Positions 1 through 10,616 of a stretch of DNA of 64,000 bases are shown piece after piece. Under the pieces are notes generated by a model. That model did not search any database. It was not told the DNA's origin and saw only the letters and a program-made list of their open reading frames with translations. The stretch is taken from contig QEAR01000004.1 of the NCBI GenBank assembly GCA_006535965.1, positions 457,575-521,574 of the forward strand. The letters are read 5' to 3'. Source of the stretch: Spizellomyces sp. 'palustris'. Its lineage: Eukaryota; Chytridiomycota; Chytridiomycetes; Spizellomycetales; Spizellomycetaceae. A program made the translations under genes and the position numbers. The first letter of the stretch is position 1; every line of letters starts with the position of its first letter.

Positions 1-1559
1 AGTATGGGAGTTATCCTCTTTGCATTGCTCAATGGTCACCTACCGTTTCGGGATCCCAATACAACTGAACTGTACAAAAAGATTGCGGCGGGGCAATATG
101 AGACGAGGACTCAATATATGAGTGCTGGTAAAGTTTTTACGTTTGGGAGTTTTTGGCTAAATGTAAACAAGCTGAGACGTTATCTTTGGGGCATACGACA
201 GAGAGTGCGGATCTCATTAAACGAATGTTGACCGTTGATGCGACGAAACGGGCAACCATTCAAGAAATCCGTCACCATCCCTGGGTCACGCAAGATGGCA
301 TGGGACCGGCCCAATGCCTCGTTCCAGAGCGTCCCAGCCAGATCCTTGATCCAGACCCGAATGTTCTCGCAAAGTTTCCCATGTACGGAATCGAAACCAA
401 TGTTGCGGAAAAGGCACTGCGGTCCAAGGAACGCGGGGCAGCTTGGGCACTGTACTGCTTGCTTATTGAACAAGAGGTGTGGGAAGCACGAGAGTCACCC
501 GTAGGGTCCAGAAGTAGAGTCTCGGACTCTCAGTCGACAGCAATGATCCCTCAAGGGGCTGTCAGTAGCAATACGTCGCCAGACAATGGACAAGCCAGTC
601 CGCCTGCGACTGCAACAATGACGATGACAACGACAACGACGCCGACAGCAACAACGGGGCATCGACCGTCCAATTTGACCCTGAATCTGGGCCGTGGAAG
701 TACGACACGAGGCAAATGGCGAGAGTCATGGCAAGAAGGCCTACGGACGGCGTTGACACCACCAGCGTGCCCCACGGAAAACCCTTTTGATTCTCCCCGG
801 ACAACGACAAAACTACGGAGGAGGGCATCAGCAACTGAGACGCGCGATAACCGGACACGGTCTCAGCATCCTCCGCCCGTGTCGATGCAGTCGCTTCACC
901 AGCGCGGGACTCGGGCGTCATCACTGCCACGTGGGTCGCTAGCAGCAGCTGGGTCGGATCAAGAAACGGTTAATTCCGGAGGTCTATCGCTACCCAACAT
1001 CAAACAAGACAAGAACAGGTCACCCGCAGAAGTTATTTCTGTCTCACAACAAGCCGATAAGCAACAGCCACACTTGGTAGCCGAGCACGCGGCGGCAACT
1101 GATTCGCCACGAGAAGGGCGCATCAGGCGCCGACCTTCGATTGCGGAGACGTTTTCGAACGCCCTAAACAGAATCCGCGGTTCCTCCCAAAGCCGGTCGC
1201 GGAGGCCGTCAACAACCGCCACGAGTCCAACGTCATCGACGCCCGAAAGTTTGCGGATCCAGACCTCGTCACCCGCCAGCCTTGCGCGACCCAGTAAGCC
1301 TTTTGGCGCGGATACGACGTCCATGAAACCACCCGAAGAAATCGTGTCGGAAATCGAGCGCGTCCTCAACACCAACCGAGTGCAATATCAAACGAATCGG
1401 TACAAGATCCACTGCACAACGGCACAATCTACCTTTGAGATTGAGATTTGCCGTCTCAAAGGGACCAACATGCATGCTTTGCAGCTGAGCAGAAAGAAGG
1501 GGTCGTCACTTGCGTACCATAGCATTTGTCAAACGTTGATCTCCCAATGGAAGCTCTAA
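1..1559 (+). CDS. CAMK-like Ser/Thr kinase with C-terminal KA1 domain (5' end missing)
   Basis: Two exons are visible: <1-127 and 172-1559, joined across a 44-bp GT..AG intron in phase 1. The protein opens inside the kinase C-lobe (GVILFALLNGHLPF, then DLIKRMLTVDATKRATIQEI and HPWV, subdomains IX-XI). A long Ser/Thr/Pro/Arg-rich linker follows. The last ~75 residues match the KA1 fold (PPEEIVSEIERVL, FEIEICRLKG, SICQTLISQWKL), a membrane/autoinhibitory module of MARK/KIN1/Gin4-Hsl1 type kinases. The order kinase-linker-KA1 is typical of the AMPK-related CAMKL group. The linker holds several basic Arg-Ser patches that could be phosphosites. The P-loop and catalytic loop lie before the window, so the exact subfamily cannot be fixed; MARK/KIN1 or Gin4/Hsl1 are the main candidates. 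The stop codon is TAA at 1557. Confidence 0.85.
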
Positions 1560-3250
1560 AGGTTGACATTTTTTTTACGAAAGTTTTATTTTTATAAAAG
1601 CTAAAGCAAAAGATCAATGAGTAATTCGCTGGATCTTTTGCATTGACCCTGTGCCTGTGCCTGTGGCACTGCATGTCTGTGCGTTCCTGGCTCTGTCTGG
1701 GCTGAAGCCAAGGTTCCTTCCTTGTTAACCCTATGCGTTGTCCGTCGTTGTCGTCCTTGGTCGTCGCCGTCCTGGTCGTCGTTGTCGTTGTCGTTGTCGT
1801 CGTTGTCGTTCTTTTTCTTGTCCCATTCCCCCGGTCCTCCCGACGTTGTGGCTGTCCGTGTCATCTGACCAAACCCAAAGATGTGAAATGCCTCCGGCAA
1901 GTGAACGCCCAGTTGTTGATATAAAATTTGCAGGGTTCTACCAAGGTACCAGATTGATGGATCCGGTTGAATAAACGGAAGTTTGGGGGAGACATTTTGA
2001 TGCTTTTTGCTTCTCGTTGCCATGTGTTGAGAGAAAGGCGCAAGTTTTGGATAACATGTGCAACCCATTGGCCTCAGCAGGAAAAGAAACCAAGCCAGAG
2101 ACAAGGGACCCTTGGCAACTGTTGCAAAATGAATGGACGATATCAGGCAAGGGTAGAGGAGGAGGAGATGGGGGGTGGACGGTTCTTGAAGAGAGCCCTT
2201 GATCCGATGTGATCATCTCCCATTGGAGAAACTCGGTTTGTTTTGTTCCCAATTGTGTCAGCCGTCTTGGGGGCCACGGGAACAAACCGTCAATGACAAA
2301 AGGACCAGATTGCCTGGCTGGCGAATTGGGTAATTTGTCCATAAAGATGATTTTGAATGTCAAGCAAAAATACAAAGCATGCGCTTTGTCAGCAAATTGC
2401 ATGCAAATGCCATGAGCCTTACGATCCAAAGGGGCCGCGTGTTCAGGACTTTCTACTTTAAACAATCGTGAAATTCGTAGGGCTCTGCAAACCCGCTTGT
2501 CCCTCCTCCCGAATCTCTGGAGTTTCATCCCATCCCCACCCCCATCCCCTCCCCCCGCAAACATGAAAGAAACTATATGCCCCATTCATTAAAGAACAAC
2601 GGGGAAATTTAAGAATAGGAAAATCGCAGAGCAACGTCTCTCTTTCTCTCTCCGGCATTTGCCCGAGTTTGTTCTTTCGTCGTCGAGTTCCGCTTTTGTT
2701 GTTGCGGCTTTTTCCCATTTTTCCACGAAATTGCCTTTTTGAAAGAGGCTTTCGCCGCCCCCTCTCTCCCCCATCCCCTCCCATCGCACACACACCCGCC
2801 AAAACCACACGTACGTAGCGCGCATAAAACAGCCCATCGAAAGCCATACGATTTCATTGCGCCTTTTTTTGTTCCCCCAGCAAGTTTTATTTTTTCTACT
2901 CCGACTTTCCCCCCTTTTTTTTTCAAACAAGAACCGCTTGAAAATTGACCCCCAGGTTGCGAGCGTTCCAGAAACTCGTATCAGGACCCAGACCCAGACC
3001 TTCGTCCATCGTTCCCCCTTCTTACCTCAGAGGAGGCCATTTCCTCGGCGTAAGGCCATTTTGGAACACTTGCAACCCAACCCAAGGCAACAACTGCAAG
3101 CGCAACGGGCAAATCGTCAACGGGCCACTACGGGGAAATAACCAAGGCGATAGCACATATACAACACACACACTCTTACGCACACACGCGCATCGTTATT
3201 TTACAGCGGTTCAACGCACACACACTACACACGGCGGTCTTTTTCGGGCA
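1560..3250. other. Intergenic region, probable long 5' leader of the velvet gene
   Basis: No protein-like frame with recognisable similarity is present on either strand. The right half (about 2600-3250) is strongly pyrimidine-biased on the + strand with CT tracts and a CA-rich stretch, as expected of a promoter or 5' UTR ahead of the gene starting at 3251. The left half carries a GTC/GTT trinucleotide repeat. Confidence 0.5.
1736..1815 (+). repeat. Degenerate GTC/GTT trinucleotide repeat
   Basis: About 80 bp of near-uninterrupted gtcgtt/gtcgtc triplets. It lies ~180 bp downstream of the kinase stop. Apparent open frames here (poly-Val/Arg or Asp/Asn) are by-products of the repeat. Confidence 0.8.
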
Positions 3251-5552
3251 ATGAACCAGGAATCCGCCAAAATGGCCAGTGTCAGCGATAACACGCCGTA
3301 TACCTTTGTTCCGCACACGGAATATCTCAATAGCGAATCCCCCCTGAGTTTGAGGTAAAGAAATACATCCTTGCTGCCTGGAATACTATGATACTCTGCG
3401 CATCTCCCATTATGCGCGCGCACAACAGCTAACAGCGCATTCTTTTATCCAGAGAACACCAGCTGACCATTCGACAACAGCCGGAACGCGCGCGAGCATG
3501 CGGCTTTACCGATAGAGGTAAATAATGGAGGCACATTTGGGCCATATGGGCCGAAAAGCGATACTGCAGAAGAAAGAAAAACAGATACTACTCGCATGGT
3601 CGTCGTCGTTTGGATGCATGCATGTTCAACAGCTTCTCTTGTTCTGCGCTAACGTTGCGCGTTTTTTTTTCTTGTCGGTTTTCTTGCAGGAGACCGACGT
3701 CCTCTCGACCCACCGCCAGTTGCACAATGTAAGTCCCAAAAATCCAAGAAAAAAAAAACCTGTTTGTCTCTACTAGAGCTGTAGGATCGAGCAAAAAGCT
3801 GACGCGTTTTTGGGTTCCGCTGTGTATTATCTAGTGCACGTTACAAACCGGCATACTGGCACCATCTACTCGTAAGTCTCCAAAACATGCGCTCGGCTGT
3901 TTCCGTCTCCCAAAACAGGCATCTAACGCGCGCATCACATAGCGATACCCTCCACAACCCATATTACATGTGTTATGCAACTCTTTGGCATCATGAAAAG
4001 GATGAAGAAGTCGTCGGCCGCGAGGATGAGAACGGGCGGCATCTTCTCAATGGCACTGTCGTCACATCCATGGCCCGGCTCAAGGATAACGAGAATGTCG
4101 ATGGAGCCTTTTTCGTCTTTTGCAATTTGGGAGTCAAGATTGAAGGGCGGTTTAGGCTCATGTTGAATTTATTTGAGATTAGTGGGTGAGTGGATCATTC
4201 TTGTTTACTGTGTGCAGAAAAGGTATTCCTCACCTTGTGATGACCCATGTTTGCTTTATTTGTAGGGGTGCGGTTCATTGTCGCGCAAAGAGTTTAACGG
4301 AACCGTTTTATGTCTATGGCAAATCGTTCCCGGGAATGGCTGGTATGCATGATTCACTCACAGAGTCTTGCCAAATCATGTCCTCTGCGTACTAACCCGA
4401 GAATGAATACTGAACAACAGAATCGACGCCGCTTTGCCGGTGCTTTGCTGAACAAGGCGTTCGACTACGAGTTCGCAATGAACCTAAATTGCGCCGGTAA
4501 GCGTTGCCCTCTTGCAACCATATGGTTAGTTCATGGCGCACTCACAAAGATTTCCTGTCAACAGCAAAGTCATCAAACGCAAAACAGAGGACCATCATGA
4601 TACCAAAGACCCGCCTTTTGCACAACCATCACCAGGATATGACTTGAACCGCTCGGCAAAGCGGCTCTCCAACGAGCAAGTTCGGAGAACGACTTACAAT
4701 GGGAAAGAAACCGTCAGAAGCGTCCATGTGCCTCCCAGCTCCCTCCTTATCCAATCACCCACTTACCTGGCCACCTCTCCTGCCTCCGAGCTGGATCATC
4801 TCCCTTATTCTTCTCTCAGTATGGGCGACAGTCCTCTTCCCAGTCCCATCTCCACCGTCGGCGACCGGCGCAGCAGCATCGCCTCACATCTCTCCACAGG
4901 CAGTTCCATGGATACCTGGATGGGACTGCATCCTCCTCGCATCAACGGCCTTCACAGAACAGACATTCCATCCAATCACCCAGCTCCCCGCATCTCTATC
5001 GACAGTCTTGTGACTGGTGCCCCGCTGCCAACCTTTCATCCCAACCGCGAGATAACCCAACAGATGCCGCCATACGACCGATACCCCCTCCCCGGCATTC
5101 ACGATCTCTCTCATGACCAACCAAGCGCTCCCAACCTTCCACCGCCACGTCTCAACTCTGCCTTTCATCCGTACACCCGCTCGTCGGACCAAGGTAACAG
5201 AGCGCAAGCCTGGAGTACAAACTCGCACGCACCACACACACCCACCAAACTCACTGTCTTGGACGGAACACACCATAGCACGTCTGTGAAACGGAATCCC
5301 TCCCGTACACCCACTCGCGTCTCGGTGTCGCCTCTCCGGAATCCAAGCTACGAGTACCATTACACACCTTCTGTACCTCCTGCTGCCACCGACCATTATC
5401 ATCAATACACTCCTAGAGGGATTTACGAGAGGCTTGAAGAGAGGTATGAAGGTATTCACCATATGCAGCAACAGCAACAACAGCAGCAAAGAGACGGCTT
5501 AATGAGGAGTGGAAGGGCGCAGGTACCGCCTTCACCCCATACGTGGTATTAA
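3251..5552 (+). CDS. Velvet-domain transcriptional regulator (VosA/VelB/VeA family)
   Basis: Eight exons (3251-3354, 3453-3517, 3690-3728, 3835-3871, 3943-4185, 4266-4342, 4421-4496, 4565-5552) close in phase to a 542-aa protein. Residues ~36-213 form a velvet domain: LTIRQQPERARACGFTDRG, RRPLDPPPVAQ, NPYYMCYATLW, GTVVTSMARL, FCNLGVKIEGRFRLMLNLFE, FYVYGKSFPGM and a final FAEQGVRLRVR. Velvet proteins are fungal NF-kB-like DNA-binding regulators that pair with one another to control sporulation and secondary metabolism. A basic patch (KVIKRK) right after the domain could be a nuclear signal. The long C-terminal tail is Pro/Ser/His-rich, with eight consecutive Gln near its end. The start is the first Met with an open path into the domain. 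The family is clear; the subtype (VosA-like is my preference from the C-terminal sub-motif) is inference. Confidence 0.9.
5466..5489 (+). repeat. CAG/CAA repeat encoding eight glutamines
   Basis: Eight Gln codons mixed as CAG and CAA inside the last exon of the velvet gene; a length-variable site within a coding region. Confidence 0.9.
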
Positions 5553-6110
5553 AGTGGACAAAAGTCGAATATCGGTTGCGCACCCAGTCTTTTCTTTTTT
5601 TTTGTTGTCGGATAGTTGATTACATGGACAAAATAGTTGGTTGAAGAAAGTTAAAAAACAAAAAAATGGGAAAAGGCTGATGCAAATTGTTGTTTTGCTG
5701 CTAGTCTCTTCCATCGCACGCATGTGTGGTTTTATTATTTTTTTCTTTCTTGTAATATATTTGCCCTCAAGCAATTATTATCTTGTGTTTTTATATTTTT
5801 TTGAGGCGGTATCTGTGGGATGCTAATGGGAAAGAAAGGTGCATTTTTGGTTGTTTTTCGTAGAATTGTTGGATTTGGTTTTTTATTCATAACAGATTAA
5901 TGGTTTGCATACAAGAACGTTTTTTCTTTTTGTGCTGCTTCCTGTGAACCTAGAAAATAACACCTCTGCATCTACAAAATGAAACAAATCTCAAACTTGG
6001 TTGTCCGTCAAGAGGGATCATGAATATAAACAAACCACAAACGGCACAGTCATTAACACGCAGGAGTGCGGGTTGACAAGTTGTAAAATCATCTCAATTG
6101 TTGCAGCACC
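5553..6110. other. AT-rich intergenic stretch between velvet and SLP phosphatase genes
   Basis: T-rich sequence with many short T and A runs, fitting a 3' UTR/terminator followed by a promoter. No supported gene or RNA. Confidence 0.5.
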
Positions 6111-7421
6111 ATGCCACCACACAAAGCACCTCGTTCCAGTCCACAGCCCCTCCCCGCACCTGTACCCCCACCCTCCAAACCCAGACCAATCCTCCTGCTC
6201 TTTACGGGCGGATTACTCGCCTACCTCACGAGTCATCTCCTCGCCCATTTCAACATCTTGACGGTTCCTGTCCCTAACCCCGACTACATTCATAAAGAAC
6301 CGTTACGGATCGTTGCTGTCGGGGATCTACATGGTGATTATGCCAATGCTTTGGCGGTTCTGCGAATGGCGGGGATCGCGAACCGAAAAGGGGAATGGGT
6401 CGCTGGACGAACGGTTTTTGTTCAAACGGTTCGTGCGTTTTTGGTTTCTTTGCTTGGATGTTTTAATTTTTTAAAAGCTCATGCGTGATGATCGACTGTG
6501 ATATGTAGGGAGACATAGTCGACAGAGGACCCGATACCATCCGATTATACAAGCTCATGCAAAATCTTTCTGAACAAGCTGTCACAGCCGGTGGAAAGGT
6601 AAGACTCTTGTTGTTGTTGGCAGCCAACGACATTTTTGTATCACTCATATCCTGTATAGGTCATTCCCCTTCTAGGCAATCACGAAGTTATGAACATGAT
6701 GGAAGACTATCGATATGTTACACCAGAAGATATTGAGAGTTTTGGCGGTTTGGAGCAACGAAAGAGGATTTGGGGACGGGACGGTGCGGTCCTTGTTGTG
6801 TCATATACCCATCTCGATGAGTTATTTTAATACGCTCTTGTTAGGATGGCTGGGAAAGTATTTGCGAACATGGGATGTTGTAGCCGATGTGAATGGAACC
6901 ATTTTCCTCCATGGCGGGTAGGTCCTCCTTTTCTGTACATGGAGCGTCTACGTCCAAACTCACCCCCATCTAAAAGCCTACACCCAAAATGGGCCCACCA
7001 CGGTATTCCCTCCCTCAACACCGAATCGCAAACATACCTCCAAACCCTGCCCCCTTCCGAACTCTACCACGTCCCGCTATTTGGTGGCGACGGTCCCCTC
7101 TGGTACCGCGGTTATGCACAAGACGACGAACGCGTCGTCTGCAAAACTCTCCAAGAAGCCCTCAGCGCCCTCAAGGTATATTGCACAGAATCTCCCAACT
7201 TGCCTACCGCCCTATTTAATTTTTTGTCACAGGCACATCGAATGGTCATTGGCCACACACCCCAACTCAGCGGAGAAATCCTTTCTCGATGTGGCAATCA
7301 GGTCCTTGTGATTGATGTCGGTATATCGAGCGTGTATGGCGGAAATCGGGCTGCATTGGAAATTGTGGGGGACCGCGTTGTTGGGGTTTACGAAGGGAGA
7401 CGGGAGGTGATTGCTGAGTGA
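6111..7421 (+). CDS. Membrane-anchored Shewanella-like (SLP) metallophosphatase
   Basis: Six exons (6111-6428, 6509-6598, 6660-6783, 6845-6917, 6977-7175, 7233-7421) give 330 aa. A Pro-rich N-terminus is followed by one hydrophobic segment (about residues 25-47), suggesting a signal anchor. The calcineurin-like metal-binding motifs follow in order: VGDLHGDY, GDIVDRGPDT, LLGNHE, and late IGHTPQ. These assign it to the PPP-type phosphoesterases, and the VQTGDIVDRG and HxxxIPSLN-type spacing is that of bacterial-derived SLP phosphatases also found in plants, protists and fungi. The HPKWAH and LWYRGY stretches fit the family. The first intron starts with the unusual donor GTTCGT, but only that join restores the GDIVDRG motif. 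Substrate and compartment (ER lumen or cell surface side) are inferred from the anchor only. Confidence 0.88.
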
Positions 7422-9631
7422 GTGTATTTTGGGCATGCTGGAACATGGACCTTTGTTCTAGCAATCTCGCCCCCCCGATCGATATAGATTCTTGTGTGAT
7501 ACATGGATGGTTGAGAGTCTATGATGAGTTTTGATGGACACTGTCGTAACAAATGGGCTTGAATCAAACCTCAAACGACTTTTCAAAATCCCATATGATG
7601 ACCATGTCTCTGTATGGTAATCCAGAATGGTGGCATCACATACAGGCTATCGGCGGTCCCAATGACGGCTAAATCTGTTTACATGACATTAGATGAACCC
7701 CAACACACTGGTGCGTTCCAGGTGGGGGGGGGGGGGGGGGACCCAGAAGGCTTTGATTGATCCCTTGACACATAATGTCCCTTTTATACCTACCCGCATC
7801 ACAATCACCAGACTCTGGGCGACATAACGCCCAGTTCTTGCCTCGGTAAAAGACACGATCGAAATGAACCGCAATATAACAATGAAAGGCTGAAGTCTCC
7901 CCCAAAGATTACAAGTTCCGATTTCACACAAAGGATCGAAATCTATTCAAAAAAGTTATCACCCACTCTTTGTGATGGTAAAGGTTTATTTTACGAGAAG
8001 AGTAGCAGCGCCTTATGGCTCTTGTCTCCCAAGGTGCATTCATATGTGTTAGATTGGGTTTCATTGAAACAGACTTTGGGCTGTGCTGTTTTCCCCGTCG
8101 ATTTGCCCATATCCTTCCTTCCTTCACATGGAATTCATTTTTCATTTTGATTTCTGTTTTTTTTTTCTTATGCTTCCGAGATCTTGAAATCTTGTCCATT
8201 GTAGCCCGAGGTTTTTACCTTTTTCAAATTATTTGCTCTGCCTGCATAGCATGGTGTTAGCCTCTTGCCCTCGGTTCTTGAAATGTCAAAAGTGATGACG
8301 ATGATGATGACGAGACGAGTAGTTGAATACAATGAAGAATTTGGGTTGAGAAGAGCCCCACTGAAAGAACCTAGTGATGATCCATGTAAAGTTGATCATG
8401 TCTGTTTGCGACATTTTTGATTTTTGCAATATATTCTCGAATACACATACGACAAAGCCTTTTGTTTCAATTCAAACATTTGTGTTTTGCCAGCTTCCCT
8501 AACACCTTAAGAAGCATTTCCTCTCGACGCAACCCCCTGGATTAGATTGACACTTAAAAGAAACGTAACTGTGCTGGGATGCACAGCAGGGACATAATCG
8601 GATGCTCAGACGTTCAGTGACTACTCAATGTTACAAAGGGAACTGCTTGGTTTAGACATCCCACTGCCCTTGGCTCCACTAAACAGGATATTTATTCATG
8701 CCAAAGATGCAATGACCAATATCAGATGACGTGGGCAATTCGTGTGGAGGGCCTTGTATATGATAAGCCATGAACAAAGGACGTTGCCAACTTTTTTTTT
8801 TAATTTGTATCGTCAATCAGGTGCTGGACTACAAGTATGTTGTTCTCCGCCTATGTGCTTTTGCATGGTTTTGTCATCCTATGCAAGTCTTTCGTTGGGC
8901 AATTGCAACCACCGAGATCAGTGAGACCACTAGTAGCGAGGGCAAGATCTGGGCATGCACCACGAAAACTGGTCGGCATCACTCGATCGGGGACGAGGAC
9001 ATTGGCGAAATGAGGACCTATGTGTATGTATGTCTTGTGTAAAGTTCGGTCATGGCCAATCCTCCCCTGTGGAGTCTATCATGATCAGCGACAAACTTTG
9101 GAGTCTTTTCATTTGCAGTATTTTTTGACGGTTGAGGATCAGTCTACTTTACCAGGTCTACGCTTCTTTTCAAAGGTGACCATCACTGCCATCAATGACC
9201 TTTTAAAGTGTGCCATGTGAGTATCTGTGAAGGCATTAGAATCGTTCTTCCTTTACTCTTTTTCCTGCAAAGGTGGTGTGGTGGTTGCCACGGCGGGATG
9301 CAAAGATATCTACTCTATTAGATATTAGAGTGTGGATAGAATTATACTGTTTAATATCAAGGTCTTGTATTTCTGGTCAGAATAGTCGATATTGACAAGG
9401 GAGGGGATCGACTGACAGCCTCAAATCCCTTTATTGGAAAGGTTCTTTTCGTAGGGTTGCCAAAGCCTCAAAGTCATCGTGAGTGCACCCAACGGCTGCC
9501 AATGTGCGGGGGGTTCAGACCAGGGAATCGCATCTCGTAAAGAAAAAGAGATCGTGACGCATCATGAACTCACCAACAAGTTTTTGTAAAAAAGAGCCAA
9601 TGGCCACAAAGCTGTTGACAGTTAAAAGACC
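7422..9631. other. Large intergenic region without a recognisable gene
   Basis: About 2.2 kb. Scattered short ORFs (the longest at 8770-9042) have no recognisable domains and no consistent splice structure. No tRNA or rRNA signature was seen. It contains a 17-G homopolymer. Confidence 0.45.
7724..7740 (+). repeat. Poly-G tract (17 G)
   Basis: Uninterrupted run of 17 G in the intergenic region. Length may be inaccurate because such runs are hard to sequence. Confidence 0.85.
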
Positions 9632-10166
9632 ATGAGAATACTCAAACCCAGTTTATCCCATCCTTTAAAACTGAAATTATTCACTCACCTTGCACGCACC
9701 AGTAGCACACGTCCACATCGCACTCTACGCCCCCTCACAACAACCAAACTCACCTCCTTTCAAAAAATGGCAACTACCGAGCGCCCCGGAGCATCCCTCC
9801 ACGCCGAACACAAAGGCCCCTGCACAACGGAAACCGACCACGGAAAAGGCACACCTAGACCCGGCTCCGAAATCGAGAAAACCCGCGCTGAGCTCAGAAT
9901 CGGCGATCGGGTCGAGTACCACCCTGTTGAAGGTTCTATGCAGCTCACGACAGGTACGATTGAGGACATTGAGACCTGTCCAGTCGATATTGGCGGTCGT
10001 CATGTTCGTGCTTCACCTGAGGAACCGAGGTACTTTATCAAAAATGATCATACTCAAAAGACTACCGGTAAGTAATTTGTTTATTTACGATTGGGAATAA
10101 ATATACAATCACTGATATGTTTTTAAAGCCTATTTCAAGAAAGCGATTCAAAGGAAACTTGAGTGA
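9632..10166 (+). CDS. HVA1-type TUDOR domain protein (DUF2945)
   Basis: Two exons (9632-10067, 10129-10166) encode 157 aa. The C-terminal ~70 residues match the hypervirulence-associated-protein TUDOR fold: IGDRVEYHP, TTGTIEDIET, EEPRYFIKND, then a short last exon ending KAIQRKLE. Members are small stand-alone domains in bacteria and fungi, of unclear biochemical role. Two starts are possible. The upstream ATG (9632) adds 45 residues rich in Arg, Lys, Ser and Thr with no acidic residue, which looks like a mitochondrial presequence. The second ATG (9767) would give a soluble 112-aa form. The sequence alone does not say which is used, or whether both are. Confidence 0.82.
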
Positions 10167-10616
10167 CCGTATGTAGCTAGCTGTCTTGCCGATTATTTTT
10201 GATATTTTGGATGAAACGCACATGGCAGATCTAGGAAGAGAATCAATTTGTATATTTTGAAATTGCAGGGCTTTAGTATGATGTTGCTGTTGTACATAAA
10301 CTTGCTCGCGGTCCTAGTTAATATATGTTCTATAAGGAAGCTTTTATTAGTGTCAAATATCAGCATTGTGGGATTCTATGGCGCCTGGACGTTGATGGAT
10401 GCGCTTGCAAACAATATCTTTGCTGACCCCATGGATCGTTAAAGTCGGAGAGTCTGCCTGCTAACGACCAAGGAATGGCAGATTTCATTCTCGAGAAAGT
10501 GTGTCAAGCGCCAAACAAGTGAGGAAAAGGATAATGTCGCTCATGTACAAGTTCTATCATAAATTCATTCTATATACACGAAAATTATAGTTGTAACCTG
10601 GCCAGATGTATCCTAT
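10167..10616. other. Intergenic stretch, nothing recognised
   Basis: AT-rich, with only short hydrophobic reading frames that lack homology or splice context. Confidence 0.4.

Noticed and set aside
1733-1974. Poly-Val and Arg/Cys-rich ORFs on the + strand and an Asp/Asn-rich ORF on the minus strand
   Set aside because: They are translations of the GTC/GTT trinucleotide repeat and have no domain or splice support.
4884-5489. 201-codon minus-strand ORF opposite the last velvet exon
   Set aside because: Shadow of the Pro/Ser/His-rich coding tail; no domain, and the sense frame is fixed by eight in-phase exons.
8742-9220. Overlapping short + strand ORFs
   Set aside because: No family resemblance, no plausible splicing into a longer protein, unusual residue use.
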